A DNA stretch of 64,000 nt from Paraferrimonas haliotis (lineage in GTDB: Bacteria; Pseudomonadota; Gammaproteobacteria; Enterobacterales; Shewanellaceae): NCBI RefSeq assembly GCF_002282895.1, contig NZ_NRRB01000001.1:763418-827417 (forward strand). Direction: 5' to 3'. The notes beneath the pieces were generated by a model. It did no database searches, was not told the origin of the DNA, and saw only the letters and a program-made list of their open reading frames with translations. Below are positions 25,807 to 38,470 of this stretch, piece by piece; the stretch's first letter is position 1, and every line of letters starts with the position of its first letter. Position numbers and translations under genes: made by a program.

Positions 25807-28023
25807 ATGGTAGCAGTACGCGAGGCGCATTTTACCGGTCCTAATGTTGATTTAACGTCATGGGTACAACGGCATACATCGGATGAAGAGCAGAGCCAAG
25901 CCTTGCTTGAAACGATAAAAGGGGTGCTGGCCATTGCTGAGAAACAAAGCAGTGACGATGCACAGCTTAAACGTTGCTCGGCCCACAGTCGCGAGCTCAT
26001 TGAAATATTATCGCCGCTTAACATGGATCTTGAAACCTTGCAGGCGTCGGTATTGTTTGTTGCTCATGAAGCTGACTGGATAGACATAGCAGGCATTGAA
26101 GAGCAGTTTGGCAAAAGTCTGGCAACGCTGGTGCAGAGCGTACAGGCGATGGATGCTATCCGCACGTTGAACTTATCACAATCTTCTTCTAACCCCGGAC
26201 AAATCGATAATTTGCGGCGAATGCTGTTGGCCATGGTGGAAGACGTGCGTGCGGTGGTGATAAAGCTCGCCGAGCGAGTGGTGCTGCTGCGCGAAGCCAA
26301 ACATCTCGAAGAGACGGAGCGGGTGTTGCTGGCTCGAGAGATTTCAGACGTATTTGCGCCGCTCGCGAATCGCTTAGGTATCGGTCAGTTAAAGTGGGAA
26401 CTGGAAGATCTGGCCTTTCGGTACTTGCACCCAGAAACCTACAAAAGCATAGCCAAGCTGCTCGACGAAAAGCGCATTGCCCGAGAAGATTACATAGAAG
26501 CGTTTGTGGCGAGTGTCCAACAGCAACTGGATGCCGATAAGGTGAAAGGCAAGGTATACGGTCGCCCCAAGCACATTTATTCCATTTGGAAAAAAATGCA
26601 AAACAAACAGCTGCAGTTTGATGAGTTGTTTGATGTGCGAGCGGTGCGCATTGTTACCGAGCGCTTGCAAGACTGTTACGCCTCATTAGGAGTGGTGCAT
26701 TCACTCTTTAAGCACATACCGCAAGAATTCGATGATTACGTGGCTAACCCTAAGCCGAACGGTTATCAATCGATTCATACCGTGGTGCTAGGTCCACAAG
26801 GAAAGACCGTAGAAATTCAAATTCGCACCGATGCCATGCATCAAGATGCTGAATTAGGGGTGGCGGCTCATTGGAAATACAAAGAGGGCAGTGGCGGCGG
26901 TAAGCCTTCTGGCTACGAAGAGAACATTAACTGGCTGCGCAAAATTTTGCAGTGGCAAGAAGACGTGGCCGAATCCGGTAACTTGGTGGAAGAAATCCGC
27001 TCACAAGTTTTTGAAGACCGAGTGTACGTGTTTACCCCGGGCGGTGAAGTGGTTGATTTGCCTTTGGGCTCAACCGTGTTGGATTTTGCTTATTACATTC
27101 ACTCGCAAGTGGGGCACAAAGCCATTGGTGCCAAAGTTGATGGCCGCATTGTACCCTTTACTTATCAGGTTGCCACCGGTGAGCGCGTGGAAATCATTAC
27201 CTCTAAGCAACCCAACCCCAAGCGCGATTGGCTGAATCCCAATCTCGGCTACATTAATTCGCAGCGCGGCCGCTCTAAGATATCCCATTGGTTCAAGCAA
27301 CAAGATCGCGATAAGAACTTAGTTGCGGGTAAGGAAATCTTAGAAACAGAGCTTGGTAAAGTGGGCTTACACCTTAAGGACGCTGCTAGCGCTATTGAGC
27401 GGTTTAATGTTCACAGCTTAGACGATTTAATGGCGGCAGTTGGCGGTGGTGATGTTCGCATTAACCAGGTTATTAATCACGTTCAAAGTCGGTTACGACA
27501 AGAGCAGCCTGAACCCGAACAGGAACAGGTTGAGCGTTTACTTAAAAAATCGTCGCCGGCGAATAAGAAGCCGAACAAAGGCCTGATTGAGGTGGATGGC
27601 GTTGGTAATTTAATGACCCAAATCGCTAAGTGTTGCCATCCGGTTCCCGGAGACAGCATTCAGGGCTTTATTACCCAAGGGCGAGGCATCAGCGTGCATC
27701 GTCAAGACTGCTCGCAGTTAAAAGAGCTGTTGGAAAAATCACCAGAACGCATGGTGGATGTGGTTTGGGGGGAAAACTGCAGTGGCGGATTTAGAGTCCG
27801 AGTGCAGGTTGTTTCAAATGAACGAGCGGGGTTATTGCGAGACGTTACCTTGCTGCTGGCTAATGAGAAAATAGACGTGTTGAACATGAGCCATAAAGTA
27901 GATGGCAAACGCCAAGTGGCTAAAATTGAATTGGAGCTTGAGTTCACTAATATCGACGGCTTATCTCGCATTTTGCATAAGCTTGAGCAGGTTCCAGGGG
28001 TCATAGAGAGTATACGAAAATAA
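25807..28023 (+). CDS. relA: (p)ppGpp synthetase RelA
   Basis: Ribosome-associated GTP/GDP pyrophosphokinase of the stringent response. 738 residues. The N-terminal HD-type domain lacks the HD hydrolase signature (pseudo-hydrolase, as in RelA). The synthetase domain carries YGRPKHIYSIWKKM and ELFDVRAVRI, and TGS (VYVFTPGGEVVDLPLGST), the zinc-finger CCHPVPGD at about residues 602-609 and a C-terminal ACT/RRM domain follow. The stop overlaps the mazG start by one base. Confidence 0.96.
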   Translation: MVAVREAHFTGPNVDLTSWVQRHTSDEEQSQALLETIKGVLAIAEKQSSDDAQLKRCSAHSRELIEILSPLNMDLETLQASVLFVAHEADWIDIAGIEEQFGKSLATLVQSVQAMDAIRTLNLSQSSSNPGQIDNLRRMLLAMVEDVRAVVIKLAERVVLLREAKHLEETERVLLAREISDVFAPLANRLGIGQLKWELEDLAFRYLHPETYKSIAKLLDEKRIAREDYIEAFVASVQQQLDADKVKGKVYGRPKHIYSIWKKMQNKQLQFDELFDVRAVRIVTERLQDCYASLGVVHSLFKHIPQEFDDYVANPKPNGYQSIHTVVLGPQGKTVEIQIRTDAMHQDAELGVAAHWKYKEGSGGGKPSGYEENINWLRKILQWQEDVAESGNLVEEIRSQVFEDRVYVFTPGGEVVDLPLGSTVLDFAYYIHSQVGHKAIGAKVDGRIVPFTYQVATGERVEIITSKQPNPKRDWLNPNLGYINSQRGRSKISHWFKQQDRDKNLVAGKEILETELGKVGLHLKDAASAIERFNVHSLDDLMAAVGGGDVRINQVINHVQSRLRQEQPEPEQEQVERLLKKSSPANKKPNKGLIEVDGVGNLMTQIAKCCHPVPGDSIQGFITQGRGISVHRQDCSQLKELLEKSPERMVDVVWGENCSGGFRVRVQVVSNERAGLLRDVTLLLANEKIDVLNMSHKVDGKRQVAKIELELEFTNIDGLSRILHKLEQVPGVIESIRK

Positions 28024-28841
28024 TGACGATGCCGGACAAGCAACAAACGGCTATGGCGTTAGAAGACCTGTTGGAGCTGATGGCTCGCTTGAGAGGGCCT
28101 GACGGCTGCCCTTGGGATAAGGCGCAAAGTTTCGAGTCCATTGTACCTCACACCTTAGAAGAAGCTTACGAGGTGGCTGAGACCATTGAACAGCAGCAAT
28201 GGCAGGCGCTTCCCGGAGAGCTTGGTGATTTGTTGTTTCAGGTGGTATTTTACTGTCAATTAGGGGCAGAGCAAGGGCAGTTTAATTTTGCTTCTGTGGC
28301 CACGCAGTTGGTGACTAAGCTGAAGCAGCGCCACCCTCATATATACGGTGATAGCCGATTAACGACACCGGATTCTCGTAACGCTGAGCAAGCATTAAGC
28401 CAGTGGGAAGCGTTAAAGACACAAGAGCGTGAGAAGCGCCAGCAATATTCGTTAATGGACGATATTCCTCTGGCGTTACCTGCGTTGACTCGGGCGAACA
28501 AGATCCAAAAGCGAGCGGCCAGCGTTGGCTTTGATTGGCAAATATTAGCGCCGGTGGTCGCCAAAGTTCACGAAGAAATTGAAGAAGTCATGGCCGAGGT
28601 TGAGCAGACAGAGGTAGATTCCCAGAGAGTATTGGATGAAATGGGTGATTTGTTGTTTGCAACGGTTAACCTCGCTCGTCATCTTAAGGTGAACCCAGAA
28701 CAGGCGTTGCGACATGCTAATCGCAAGTTTAGTGAGCGTTTTCGCTCAGTAGAAACTCAGGTAGCTCAATCGCAGCGCGGTTTTGATGAGCACAGCTTAG
28801 ATGAGTTAGAAGCCTATTGGGTGCGAGCAAAACAAGAATAA
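28023..28841 (+). CDS. mazG: Nucleoside triphosphate pyrophosphohydrolase MazG
   Basis: Hydrolyses NTPs and dNTPs to monophosphates; in E. coli it limits ppGpp accumulation and sits beside relA as here. 272 residues with two tandem MazG domains: LRGPDGCPWDKAQ and ETxEE-type metal motifs (LEEAYEVAETIE, GELGDLLFQVVF) in the first half, and KVHEEIEEVMAEV with DEMGDLLFATVN in the second. Start ATG 28023 overlaps the relA stop (TAATG). Confidence 0.95.
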   Translation: MTMPDKQQTAMALEDLLELMARLRGPDGCPWDKAQSFESIVPHTLEEAYEVAETIEQQQWQALPGELGDLLFQVVFYCQLGAEQGQFNFASVATQLVTKLKQRHPHIYGDSRLTTPDSRNAEQALSQWEALKTQEREKRQQYSLMDDIPLALPALTRANKIQKRAASVGFDWQILAPVVAKVHEEIEEVMAEVEQTEVDSQRVLDEMGDLLFATVNLARHLKVNPEQALRHANRKFSERFRSVETQVAQSQRGFDEHSLDELEAYWVRAKQE

Positions 28842-28900
28842 TTTGCGCTATTAAGCAACTGACGTACGATGACTTTTAGCGCATTTTAGTAAATTGCTAA

Positions 28901-28929
28901 TTGTGGCGATTAACGGCTTTTGTTATACT
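28901..28929 (+). promoter_or_regulatory. Putative pyrG promoter, start within a C-run
   Basis: TTGTGG (28901-28906) and TATACT (28924-28929) are separated by 17 bases, a good sigma-70 arrangement. The expected start, seven bases after the -10, falls at 28936 in CCCCG, which also forms the 5' arm of a terminator-like hairpin. Start-site choice may therefore depend on CTP. Confidence 0.55.
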
Positions 28930-28934
28930 AATTC

Positions 28935-28957
28935 CCCGTCCGAGAGGCGGGTTTTTT
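28935..28957 (+). terminator. mazG terminator or pyrG leader attenuator
   Basis: Six-bp stem CCCGTC (28935-28940) with GGCGGG (28946-28951), loop CGAGA, then six T residues (28952-28957). It can end mazG transcription. It also begins exactly where a pyrG transcript would start, so it may be an attenuator. Confidence 0.65.
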
Positions 28958-28990
28958 ATTTGTGGCGCCTCTCATCTCAATGTCTCTTAG

Positions 28991-30640
<1,650 letters not shown>

Positions 30641-30673
30641 ATATCAATCAACAAGAGTGCCGTCGCAAGTTAG

Positions 30674-32032
<1,359 letters not shown>

Positions 32033-32062
32033 GCTTAAGCGCAGCGCTACCCGCTCAATCGA

Positions 32063-32085
32063 AGCCCGCCTAGCGCGGGCTTTTT
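32063..32085 (+). terminator. Intrinsic terminator of eno
   Basis: Seven-bp stem AGCCCGC (32063-32069) and GCGGGCT (32075-32081) with loop CTAGC and a T-run to 32085, 30 bases after the eno stop. Confidence 0.85.
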
Positions 32086-32113
32086 GCTGCTCAGCCTCCA
32101 GCTTTTCGCTGCT

Positions 32114-32218
32114 GGGGACGTACCCCTCCGCTTTTTGGGGACGTACCCCCCCTAAAAAATGTACCCATTTTGTCGCAATTTCTGCAGGGGTACGTCCCCA
32201 AGGTAGGGGTACGTCCCC
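32114..32218. repeat. Repeat block C: 4 copies of the GGGGACGTACCCC-type 13-mer
   Basis: Two copies in ACGTAC orientation (32114-32126, 32137-32149) are followed by two in GTACGT orientation (32187-32199, 32206-32218). TGTGGATAA, the complement of the DnaA box, directly follows the last copy (32219-32227). The block lies between the eno terminator and ftsB. Confidence 0.85.
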
Positions 32219-32307
32219 TGTGGATAAGCTTGGGAGCTTGGGTTTGGGCTTTATTTTTTGTTGGAATTGAGTGATCATAGCGAAGTGATAATAATAACGA
32301 GAATGGC

Positions 32308-32595
32308 ATGAAGCGCTTATTGGTGATTTTGTTGGTACTTTTGGGGTTACTCCAATACCGATTGTGGTTTGGTAACAACTCTTTGCCCCAATATTTCCAG
32401 TTACAAAGCCAAATTCAGGCTCAACAGCTAAGCAATGATAAGCTGGTGGAGCGCAATCAAGTTCTCTACAGTGAGATTGAAGATTTGAAAGAGGGCTCTG
32501 AAGCGCTTGAAGAGCGAGCTCGCAATGAGTTAGGCATGATTAAGAAAAACGAATCTTTTTATCGAGTGATAAATCGACCGTTGCGGCAACAATAA
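32308..32595 (+). CDS. ftsB: Cell-division protein FtsB
   Basis: Small bitopic divisome protein that forms a complex with FtsL and FtsQ. 95 residues: short cytoplasmic start MKRL, one membrane helix (about 4-20), then a periplasmic leucine-zipper coiled coil (about 28-70) and the ERARNELGMIKKNE motif. ispD starts 31 bases after the stop, as usual. Confidence 0.93.
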   Translation: MKRLLVILLVLLGLLQYRLWFGNNSLPQYFQLQSQIQAQQLSNDKLVERNQVLYSEIEDLKEGSEALEERARNELGMIKKNESFYRVINRPLRQQ

Positions 32596-32626
32596 TCCAC
32601 TGATCTCCTAAAGCAGAGTTTCGTTT

Positions 32627-33361
32627 ATGACCCAACAATCCTCATTCAATCCACAACAGTTTATTGCCATTGTTCCTGCGGCTGGTGTTGGCGCCAGAAT
32701 GCAGGCGGCCTGTCCCAAGCAATACCTAAGCATCGACAATAAAAGCATTCTAGACCACACCTTGTCGGTATTACAAAGTCACCCTCGCATTAAGCGAATC
32801 GTATGTGCCATCAGTCCCGACGATGGTTATTTTGGCGACAGTGTGTTTGCGCATCATCAGCAGGTTACTCGCGTAGACGGCGGTGTTGAGCGGGCTGACT
32901 CGGTGTTTAATTGCCTTCATTATCTGACTAACCATCTTCCAAAGGCTGAGCTTGAATGCACTTGGGTTATGGTGCACGACGCCGCTCGTCCCTGTTTAAG
33001 TGGTGCGGATATCGATGCGCTCATTGATTTTGTGCAGCACCAGGGGCATGGCGCCATTTTAGCTACGCCGGTGCGAGATACCATGAAGCGAGCAAGCACT
33101 GAAAACGGCCAAAACTGGGTGTCCCACACGGAAGAACGACAACATTTATGGCATGCTCTAACGCCTCAGTGTTTCCCATTAATGACGCTTTATCGAGCCT
33201 TGCAACAAGCGTTTGAACGCGATGCTACGATTACCGATGAAGCTTCTGCGATAGAAGGTTTTGGCGGATACGTTGGTTTGGTTGAAGGACAAATGAGCAA
33301 TTTAAAAATTACCCATCCGCAAGATTTAGCGCTGGCGGAATTAATAATTAAGGCACGATAA
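32627..33361 (+). CDS. ispD: 2-C-methyl-D-erythritol 4-phosphate cytidylyltransferase
   Basis: Third step of the MEP isoprenoid pathway, using CTP. 244 residues. The nucleotide-binding start is [20 protein letters not shown], then VHDAARPC and the C-terminal ITDEASAIE and [13 protein letters not shown]. Stop and ispF start overlap by one base (TAATG at 33359-33363), so the two are coupled. Confidence 0.96.
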   Translation: MTQQSSFNPQQFIAIVPAAGVGARMQAACPKQYLSIDNKSILDHTLSVLQSHPRIKRIVCAISPDDGYFGDSVFAHHQQVTRVDGGVERADSVFNCLHYLTNHLPKAELECTWVMVHDAARPCLSGADIDALIDFVQHQGHGAILATPVRDTMKRASTENGQNWVSHTEERQHLWHALTPQCFPLMTLYRALQQAFERDATITDEASAIEGFGGYVGLVEGQMSNLKITHPQDLALAELIIKAR

Positions 33362-33849
33362 TGAATCGAATCGGTCACGGTTACGACGTACATAAGTTTG
33401 GTGGTGAAGGCCCCATTATTATCGGTGGCGTTGCAATTGAGCATGAACACGGGTTACTCGCCCATAGCGATGGTGATGTGTTGTTGCACGCGCTAACGGA
33501 CGCTTTGCTAGGCAGTATTGCGCAAGGCGACATTGGGCTGCACTTTCCTGACACCGATACCCAATGGAAAGGAGCTGATAGTAGAGCTCTGCTTCGCCAT
33601 GCGGTAAAACTTGTCAAGGATAACGGTTATAAGATTAATAACTTAGATAGCACCATCATTGCACAAGCGCCTAAAATGCGACCGCATATCGACGCCATGC
33701 GAGCGGTGATTGCGGCGGATTGTAACATCGACGTATCGCAAGTTAACGTTAAGGCGACCACCACCGAAAAGCTTGGTTTTACCGGCCGTAAAGAAGGCAT
33801 TGCCTGCGAAGCCGTAGTCTTGGTAAGTCAAACCAGAGAGTGCTGCTGA
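33361..33849 (+). CDS. ispF: 2-C-methyl-D-erythritol 2,4-cyclodiphosphate synthase
   Basis: Fifth step of the MEP pathway; a zinc-dependent trimer. 162 residues with [10 protein letters not shown] (Asp/His zinc ligands), [17 protein letters not shown], and [14 protein letters not shown]. It is one base before truD in the conserved ispD-ispF-truD-surE-pcm-nlpD-rpoS cluster. Confidence 0.97.
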   Translation: MNRIGHGYDVHKFGGEGPIIIGGVAIEHEHGLLAHSDGDVLLHALTDALLGSIAQGDIGLHFPDTDTQWKGADSRALLRHAVKLVKDNGYKINNLDSTIIAQAPKMRPHIDAMRAVIAADCNIDVSQVNVKATTTEKLGFTGRKEGIACEAVVLVSQTRECC

Positions 33850-33850
33850 T

Positions 33851-34930
33851 ATGGATATGACGAGCTTAACCTACTTGCATGGAAAACCTTCAAGCCAAGC
33901 CACTTTAAGAGCTAAACCCGAAGATTTTCAGGTCACGGAATTGCTTCCCATCGAATTTGACGGCGAGGGCGAGCATTTCTATTTGTACGTTCGCAAAATA
34001 GGGCAAAACACCGCTTATGTCGCTAAGGTCATCGCGCGTTTTGCCGGTGTACCGCCACGGGATGTATCAGTGGCCGGGCAAAAAGACCGGCACGCGGTTA
34101 CAGAGCAATGGTTTTGCGTTCGACTACCGGGTAAAGAAACCCCTTCTTGGACCGACATCAATACCGACCAAATCCAGGTACTGGATGTAAAACGCCATCG
34201 TCGTAAACTGCGAACTGGGGCTTTGCTTGGCAATCAATTCAAACTCTGTCTACGGGACATTAGCGACAGTCAGGATATTGTTGAGCGTATCGCAAAAATC
34301 GAGAAAACCGGCGTACCTAATTATTATGGCGAGCAACGCTTTGGTCATGGCGGCGCCAACGTTGACAGAGCAATACAGATGTTTGCCGGTAAAAAAGCGA
34401 AAGATCGTCACAAGCGCTCTATGTACCTATCGGCGGCACGGTCATTTTTATTCAATCTGTGCTTAAGTGAGCGTTTGCAGCAATTCGGGTTAGCACCGCT
34501 TGCGGGCGATGCCATGATACTAGCCGGCAGCAACAGCTACTTTAAAACCGACGCTTGGGATGAAACCCTAGAGCAACGATTACAAACGAACGATATCGGT
34601 TTTTCTGGTCCTCTGTGGGGGCAAGGCGAATTGGCTTCTCAGGGGCAAGCTCGTGACTTCGAGTTGTCTGTTTGCCAACAGCATAGCGATTTGTGCCAAG
34701 GGCTTGAATCGTACGATCTCAAACAAGAGCGCAAAGGATTGCTATTGCGACCACAGCAATTGCGTTACGAGCTTGATGCAAAAAACAATACCATTATCCT
34801 AGAGTTCGTGCTCCCGAGTGGCGCTTTTGCGACCAGTGTGGTGAGAGAACTCACCGGTTATCAAGATGCTCAAGCAATGGAGCAGCAGTTAAAGCAGGAT
34901 GAAGCACCTAATGAAAATTCTGGTCAGTAA
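33851..34930 (+). CDS. truD: tRNA pseudouridine-13 synthase TruD
   Basis: Makes pseudouridine 13 in tRNA-Glu. 359 residues with [18 protein letters not shown] at the N-terminus, the catalytic Asp in [15 protein letters not shown], and the [12 protein letters not shown] motif of the TruD insertion region. It overlaps the surE start by 20 bases. Confidence 0.96.
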   Translation: MDMTSLTYLHGKPSSQATLRAKPEDFQVTELLPIEFDGEGEHFYLYVRKIGQNTAYVAKVIARFAGVPPRDVSVAGQKDRHAVTEQWFCVRLPGKETPSWTDINTDQIQVLDVKRHRRKLRTGALLGNQFKLCLRDISDSQDIVERIAKIEKTGVPNYYGEQRFGHGGANVDRAIQMFAGKKAKDRHKRSMYLSAARSFLFNLCLSERLQQFGLAPLAGDAMILAGSNSYFKTDAWDETLEQRLQTNDIGFSGPLWGQGELASQGQARDFELSVCQQHSDLCQGLESYDLKQERKGLLLRPQQLRYELDAKNNTIILEFVLPSGAFATSVVRELTGYQDAQAMEQQLKQDEAPNENSGQ

Positions 34931-35648
34931 TGATGATGGCGTTAACGCCGTTGGAATCAAAGCGCTGTCAGATGCGCTTAGCGAGCTTGGAGAAGTGCTA
35001 ACGGTGGCGCCGGATCGCAACTGTTCAGGGGCGAGTAATTCGCTAACTTTAACCAATCCGTTGCGCATTCACACGCTGGAAAATGGATACATCTCAGTCA
35101 ATGGAACGCCAACGGATTGCGTGCATTTAGCGATTCGTGAACTGTATCAAGATGAGCCGGAAATTGTAGTGTCTGGAATCAATGATGGTGCAAATTTGGG
35201 TGATGACACCCTCTACTCAGGAACCGTTGCTGCTGCGATGGAAGGGCGCTTTCTTGGCTTACCGGCGTTGGCCATTTCCTTGGTCGGGAAAACGCACTAT
35301 GAGACGGCGGCGATCGTTGCCAAACAGCTGGTAGAGAAACTCAAATCGGCGCCGTTAGGCAAAGACCAAATTCTCAACGTCAATGTGCCCGATATTCCAT
35401 ATGAGCAAATTAAAGGGATCCGAGTGACCCGCTTGGGGGCCCGTCACAAAGCGGAAGGCATGGTTCGTACTCAAGACCCCGCAGGTCGAGAGATATTTTG
35501 GCTTGGACCACCGGGGGCTCAACAAGATGCAGGAGAGGGCACCGATTTTGAAGCGGTTGCTCAAGGCTATGTATCCATCACGCCTTTGTGGGTCGACTTA
35601 ACCGCCTACGAACGCATGTCGGCACTTGCAGATTGGGTTGAACGATGA
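34911..35648 (+). CDS. surE: 5'/3'-nucleotidase SurE
   Basis: Metal-dependent nucleoside monophosphate phosphatase linked to stationary-phase survival. 245 residues from ATG 34911 ([13 protein letters not shown]), chosen over ATG 34899 because it matches the family start and has CAGGATG upstream. The metal motif NDDG, the N in GASNSLT and [19 protein letters not shown] are present. It overlaps both truD and pcm. Confidence 0.96.
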   Translation: MKILVSNDDGVNAVGIKALSDALSELGEVLTVAPDRNCSGASNSLTLTNPLRIHTLENGYISVNGTPTDCVHLAIRELYQDEPEIVVSGINDGANLGDDTLYSGTVAAAMEGRFLGLPALAISLVGKTHYETAAIVAKQLVEKLKSAPLGKDQILNVNVPDIPYEQIKGIRVTRLGARHKAEGMVRTQDPAGREIFWLGPPGAQQDAGEGTDFEAVAQGYVSITPLWVDLTAYERMSALADWVER

Positions 35649-36283
35649 ATAAAGGACTCGCTTCTGCAGCAGGTAAACGTCTAGCCGCTATGTTGGCGCA
35701 ATCTGGCATCGTTGATGAGCGGGTACTTAATGCCATTGCCGCCACGCCTCGAGCTTTGTTTATTGACGATGCTTTGGCCATGAAAGCGTATGAAAATACG
35801 GCTCTGCCAATCGGTCAGGGGCAAACCATCTCGCAGCCCTATATTGTGGCTCGAATGACCGAGCTACTGTTGAAAAGCGAGCCGCAATCAGTGTTGGAAA
35901 TTGGTACTGGATCTGGATATCAAGCCGCTATTTTAGCTCAGCTTGTTCCTAAGTTAGCGACGGTAGAGCGCATCAAAAGCCTGCAAATTTTAGCCCGGCG
36001 TCGATTGAAAAGTCTTGATTTGCACAACGTAAATTTTAAATACGGTGATGGTTGGAATGGCTGGCCGAGCAAAGGACCTTTTGACGCGATAATGGTGACC
36101 GCAGCAGCGGCTCACGTACCCCAAGAATTGTTGCATCAATTAACCGAAGGGGGGCGTTTGATTATTCCTGTGGGCAGTGAGCAGCAAACGCTGCAAGTGA
36201 TCACGCGACATGGAGACAGTTTTGTCAGCGCTCAAATCGAAGCGGTCAGGTTCGTGCCGCTGATTAATGGTGATTTGGAATAG
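35645..36283 (+). CDS. pcm: Protein-L-isoaspartate O-methyltransferase
   Basis: SAM-dependent repair of isoaspartyl residues in aged proteins. 212 residues with [17 protein letters not shown], the SAM loop [16 protein letters not shown] and [13 protein letters not shown]. It overlaps surE by four bases (ATGA) and is followed closely by nlpD. Confidence 0.96.
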   Translation: MNKGLASAAGKRLAAMLAQSGIVDERVLNAIAATPRALFIDDALAMKAYENTALPIGQGQTISQPYIVARMTELLLKSEPQSVLEIGTGSGYQAAILAQLVPKLATVERIKSLQILARRRLKSLDLHNVNFKYGDGWNGWPSKGPFDAIMVTAAAAHVPQELLHQLTEGGRLIIPVGSEQQTLQVITRHGDSFVSAQIEAVRFVPLINGDLE

Positions 36284-36290
36284 CCAGCCG

Positions 36291-37190
36291 ATGATGCGAC
36301 TGATTGCGCTAACTGGACTGAGTTTCTTGCTAACGGCTTGTGCATTCGAGGCGCAACGACCAGCGCCCGTTACCGAGCTCAACCCCACGGCAGTATATCG
36401 TGCCGAAGAACGGGGCAGTTATAGTGGTTCGCACTACACGGTTAAGCGGGGAGACACCTTGTATTCCATTGCTTTTGCTAGCGGTAAAGACTACCGTCAA
36501 ATAGCAACAATCAACAGCTTATCCCCACCTTATATTATTCATCCGGGTCAACGACTGGCTCTTTCTGGTCAAACCAGAAAAGCTCAAAACTCGAGCAAAA
36601 ATTCTAAATCTTCACCAAAGCATGTTGTGACCTCAGCTCCAGTAACAGCGGGCGCTAGCGCTTCCCAAGCCAAAAACACAAACCGTAACAATAGTACATT
36701 AGCAACTCCTAAAAAAGATCTTGCTAAGGATGGCTCCGGGGAGTATGTTGAGACAAGAAGTAAACAAAATGTTAATCAAGTTATCCACAAAACTGGCCCG
36801 ACTAAAGAGACACAGAAAGTCAGTGCGTGGATTTGGCCAGCTAAGGGCAAGTTGGTCGGACGATATACTTCTGGTGAGCAAAGTGGAAATGGAATAAAAA
36901 TTTCTGCAACGCGGGGTTCCGCGGTTTTGGCGTCTGCGGACGGTAGAGTAGTGTATGCCGGCAGCGCGCTAAGAGGGTACGGTAATCTGATTATTATTAA
37001 ACACAATGACGATTACCTCAGTGCTTACGCTCACAATGATCGGATCTTGGTTAAAGATCGGCAAAACGTGCAACAAGGGCAACGCATTGCCGATATGGGG
37101 AGCTCTGGTACAAACCAGGTCATGCTTCACTTTGAAATCCGTTACCGCGGACAATCAGTGGACCCCCTAAACTTTTTACCAAAGCAGTGA
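36291..37190 (+). CDS. nlpD: Lipoprotein NlpD with LysM and degenerate LytM domain
   Basis: Outer-membrane lipoprotein that activates the amidase AmiC at division. 299 residues from ATG 36291 (ATG 36294 also possible); the lipobox LLTAC puts the lipidated Cys at about residue 17. It has a LysM domain (HYTVKRGDTLYSIAF), a Ser/Lys/Asn-rich linker and a C-terminal LytM domain. In LytM the first zinc His is replaced (GNGIKISA), while HFEIRYRG remains, so it is a non-catalytic activator as in E. coli NlpD. rpoS follows after 103 bases, and its promoters commonly lie inside nlpD. Confidence 0.94.
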   Translation: MMRLIALTGLSFLLTACAFEAQRPAPVTELNPTAVYRAEERGSYSGSHYTVKRGDTLYSIAFASGKDYRQIATINSLSPPYIIHPGQRLALSGQTRKAQNSSKNSKSSPKHVVTSAPVTAGASASQAKNTNRNNSTLATPKKDLAKDGSGEYVETRSKQNVNQVIHKTGPTKETQKVSAWIWPAKGKLVGRYTSGEQSGNGIKISATRGSAVLASADGRVVYAGSALRGYGNLIIIKHNDDYLSAYAHNDRILVKDRQNVQQGQRIADMGSSGTNQVMLHFEIRYRGQSVDPLNFLPKQ

Positions 37191-37293
37191 AGGAATTTTG
37201 TCACATTTGTTTGGTAACTTTTTTATGCAAAGGAACACGGAGGCCGAAAGGTGCAATTGAAAATTTGGGTAATGCGTACGGGAGACACTTACC

Positions 37294-38322
37294 ATGAGTC
37301 ACACTACAACTAATACGGCGGAGGCCGTAACTACCTCGCTAGATACCGATCAACTTGATCAAGCCGTTATCGAAGCCGCAGTGGAGCTTGAAGCCAGTAA
37401 AGCTGCTAAAACGGCACAACAAACCAAAGCTACCTCAACCACCAAGGTGCCAAGCGACAAGCGCACCAAAGAAGATCTGCAAAAGAATCTAGATCCGACC
37501 CAGATGTATCTAAGTGAAATTGGATTTTCGCCACTGCTGAGCGCCGACGAAGAAAAGTTTTTTGCGCGCAAAGCATTGAAAGGGTGCGAGAAGTCAAGAA
37601 ACCGCATGATTGAGAGTAATTTGAGATTGGTGGTTAAAATTGCGCGTCGATACAACAATCGAGGATTGGCGTTACTGGATCTTATAGAAGAGGGTAACTT
37701 AGGACTTATTCGTGCGGTAGAGAAGTTTGATCCGGAGCGAGGCTTTCGCTTTTCTACCTACGCCACTTGGTGGATCCGACAAACCATTGAGCGGGCCATC
37801 ATGAACCAAACCCGTACCATTCGGCTACCCATTCATGTGGTTAAAGAGCTTAATGTTTATCTGCGTACGGCGAGAGAATTAGCCCATCAATTAGACCATG
37901 AACCAACCGCCGAAGAGATTGCTGAGAAATTGGATAAGCCGGTTGAAGACGTGAGTCGCATGCTTAAACTGAATGAAAAAATCACCTCGGTGGACACGCC
38001 AATCGGCGGCGAATCGGACAAAGCGTTATTGGACATTATTGCTGATGACGACAAGGTTGGCCCAGATTATTGTGTGCAAGATCAAGATATTAAGAACTCA
38101 GTTGTGCGTTGGTTGGAAGAGCTTAATAGCAAACAACGGGAAGTTTTAGCGCGCCGATTCGGGTTGATGGGGTATGAGCCATCCACCTTAGAAGATGTCG
38201 GGCGAGAAATCGGGTTAACTCGTGAGCGAGTACGTCAAATTCAGGTCGAGGCCTTACGTCGATTGAAAGATTCACTTGGCTCGCAAGGGCTTAATGTTGA
38301 AACTCTGTTTCGTCAACAATAG
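37294..38322 (+). CDS. rpoS: RNA polymerase sigma factor RpoS
   Basis: Stationary-phase and general stress sigma factor. 342 residues. A variable acidic N-terminal tail (1-65) precedes region 1.2 ([12 protein letters not shown]), region 2 ([33 protein letters not shown]), region 3 and region 4 with the helix-turn-helix [19 protein letters not shown]. RpoS rather than RpoD by length and by its place after nlpD. An 8-bp tandem repeat and a strong terminator follow. Confidence 0.96.
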   Translation: MSHTTTNTAEAVTTSLDTDQLDQAVIEAAVELEASKAAKTAQQTKATSTTKVPSDKRTKEDLQKNLDPTQMYLSEIGFSPLLSADEEKFFARKALKGCEKSRNRMIESNLRLVVKIARRYNNRGLALLDLIEEGNLGLIRAVEKFDPERGFRFSTYATWWIRQTIERAIMNQTRTIRLPIHVVKELNVYLRTARELAHQLDHEPTAEEIAEKLDKPVEDVSRMLKLNEKITSVDTPIGGESDKALLDIIADDDKVGPDYCVQDQDIKNSVVRWLEELNSKQREVLARRFGLMGYEPSTLEDVGREIGLTRERVRQIQVEALRRLKDSLGSQGLNVETLFRQQ

Positions 38323-38330
38323 TCATTGAC

Positions 38331-38366
38331 GCAACATCGCAACATCGCAACATCGCAACATCGCAA
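38331..38366 (+). repeat. 8-bp tandem repeat GCAACATC x4.5
   Basis: Four and a half perfect copies of GCAACATC fill the gap between the rpoS stop (38322) and its terminator (38369). This is a short-tandem array likely to vary in copy number by slippage. Confidence 0.9.
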
Positions 38367-38368
38367 TA

Positions 38369-38394
38369 AGCAAGGGTTCGCCCTTGCTTTTTTT
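38369..38394 (+). terminator. Intrinsic terminator of rpoS
   Basis: Perfect 8-bp stem AGCAAGGG (38369-38376) and CCCTTGCT (38381-38388) with the stable TTCG loop and seven T residues. Confidence 0.93.
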
Positions 38395-38470
38395 ATGCAT
38401 GAACCCACAAATTCGGTTATGCTGGGCGCTATTCTGTCAATCTAGACGCATTTGGAGCGACATCCTCGTT

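Noticed and set aside
36781..36789. TTATCCACA DnaA-box sequence in nlpD
   Set aside because: It is within the coding linker of nlpD, has no 13-mer repeat beside it, and single matches are expected by chance.
36291..37190. NlpD as an active M23 peptidase
   Set aside because: The first zinc His of the LytM motif is missing, so it fits the non-catalytic amidase activator group.
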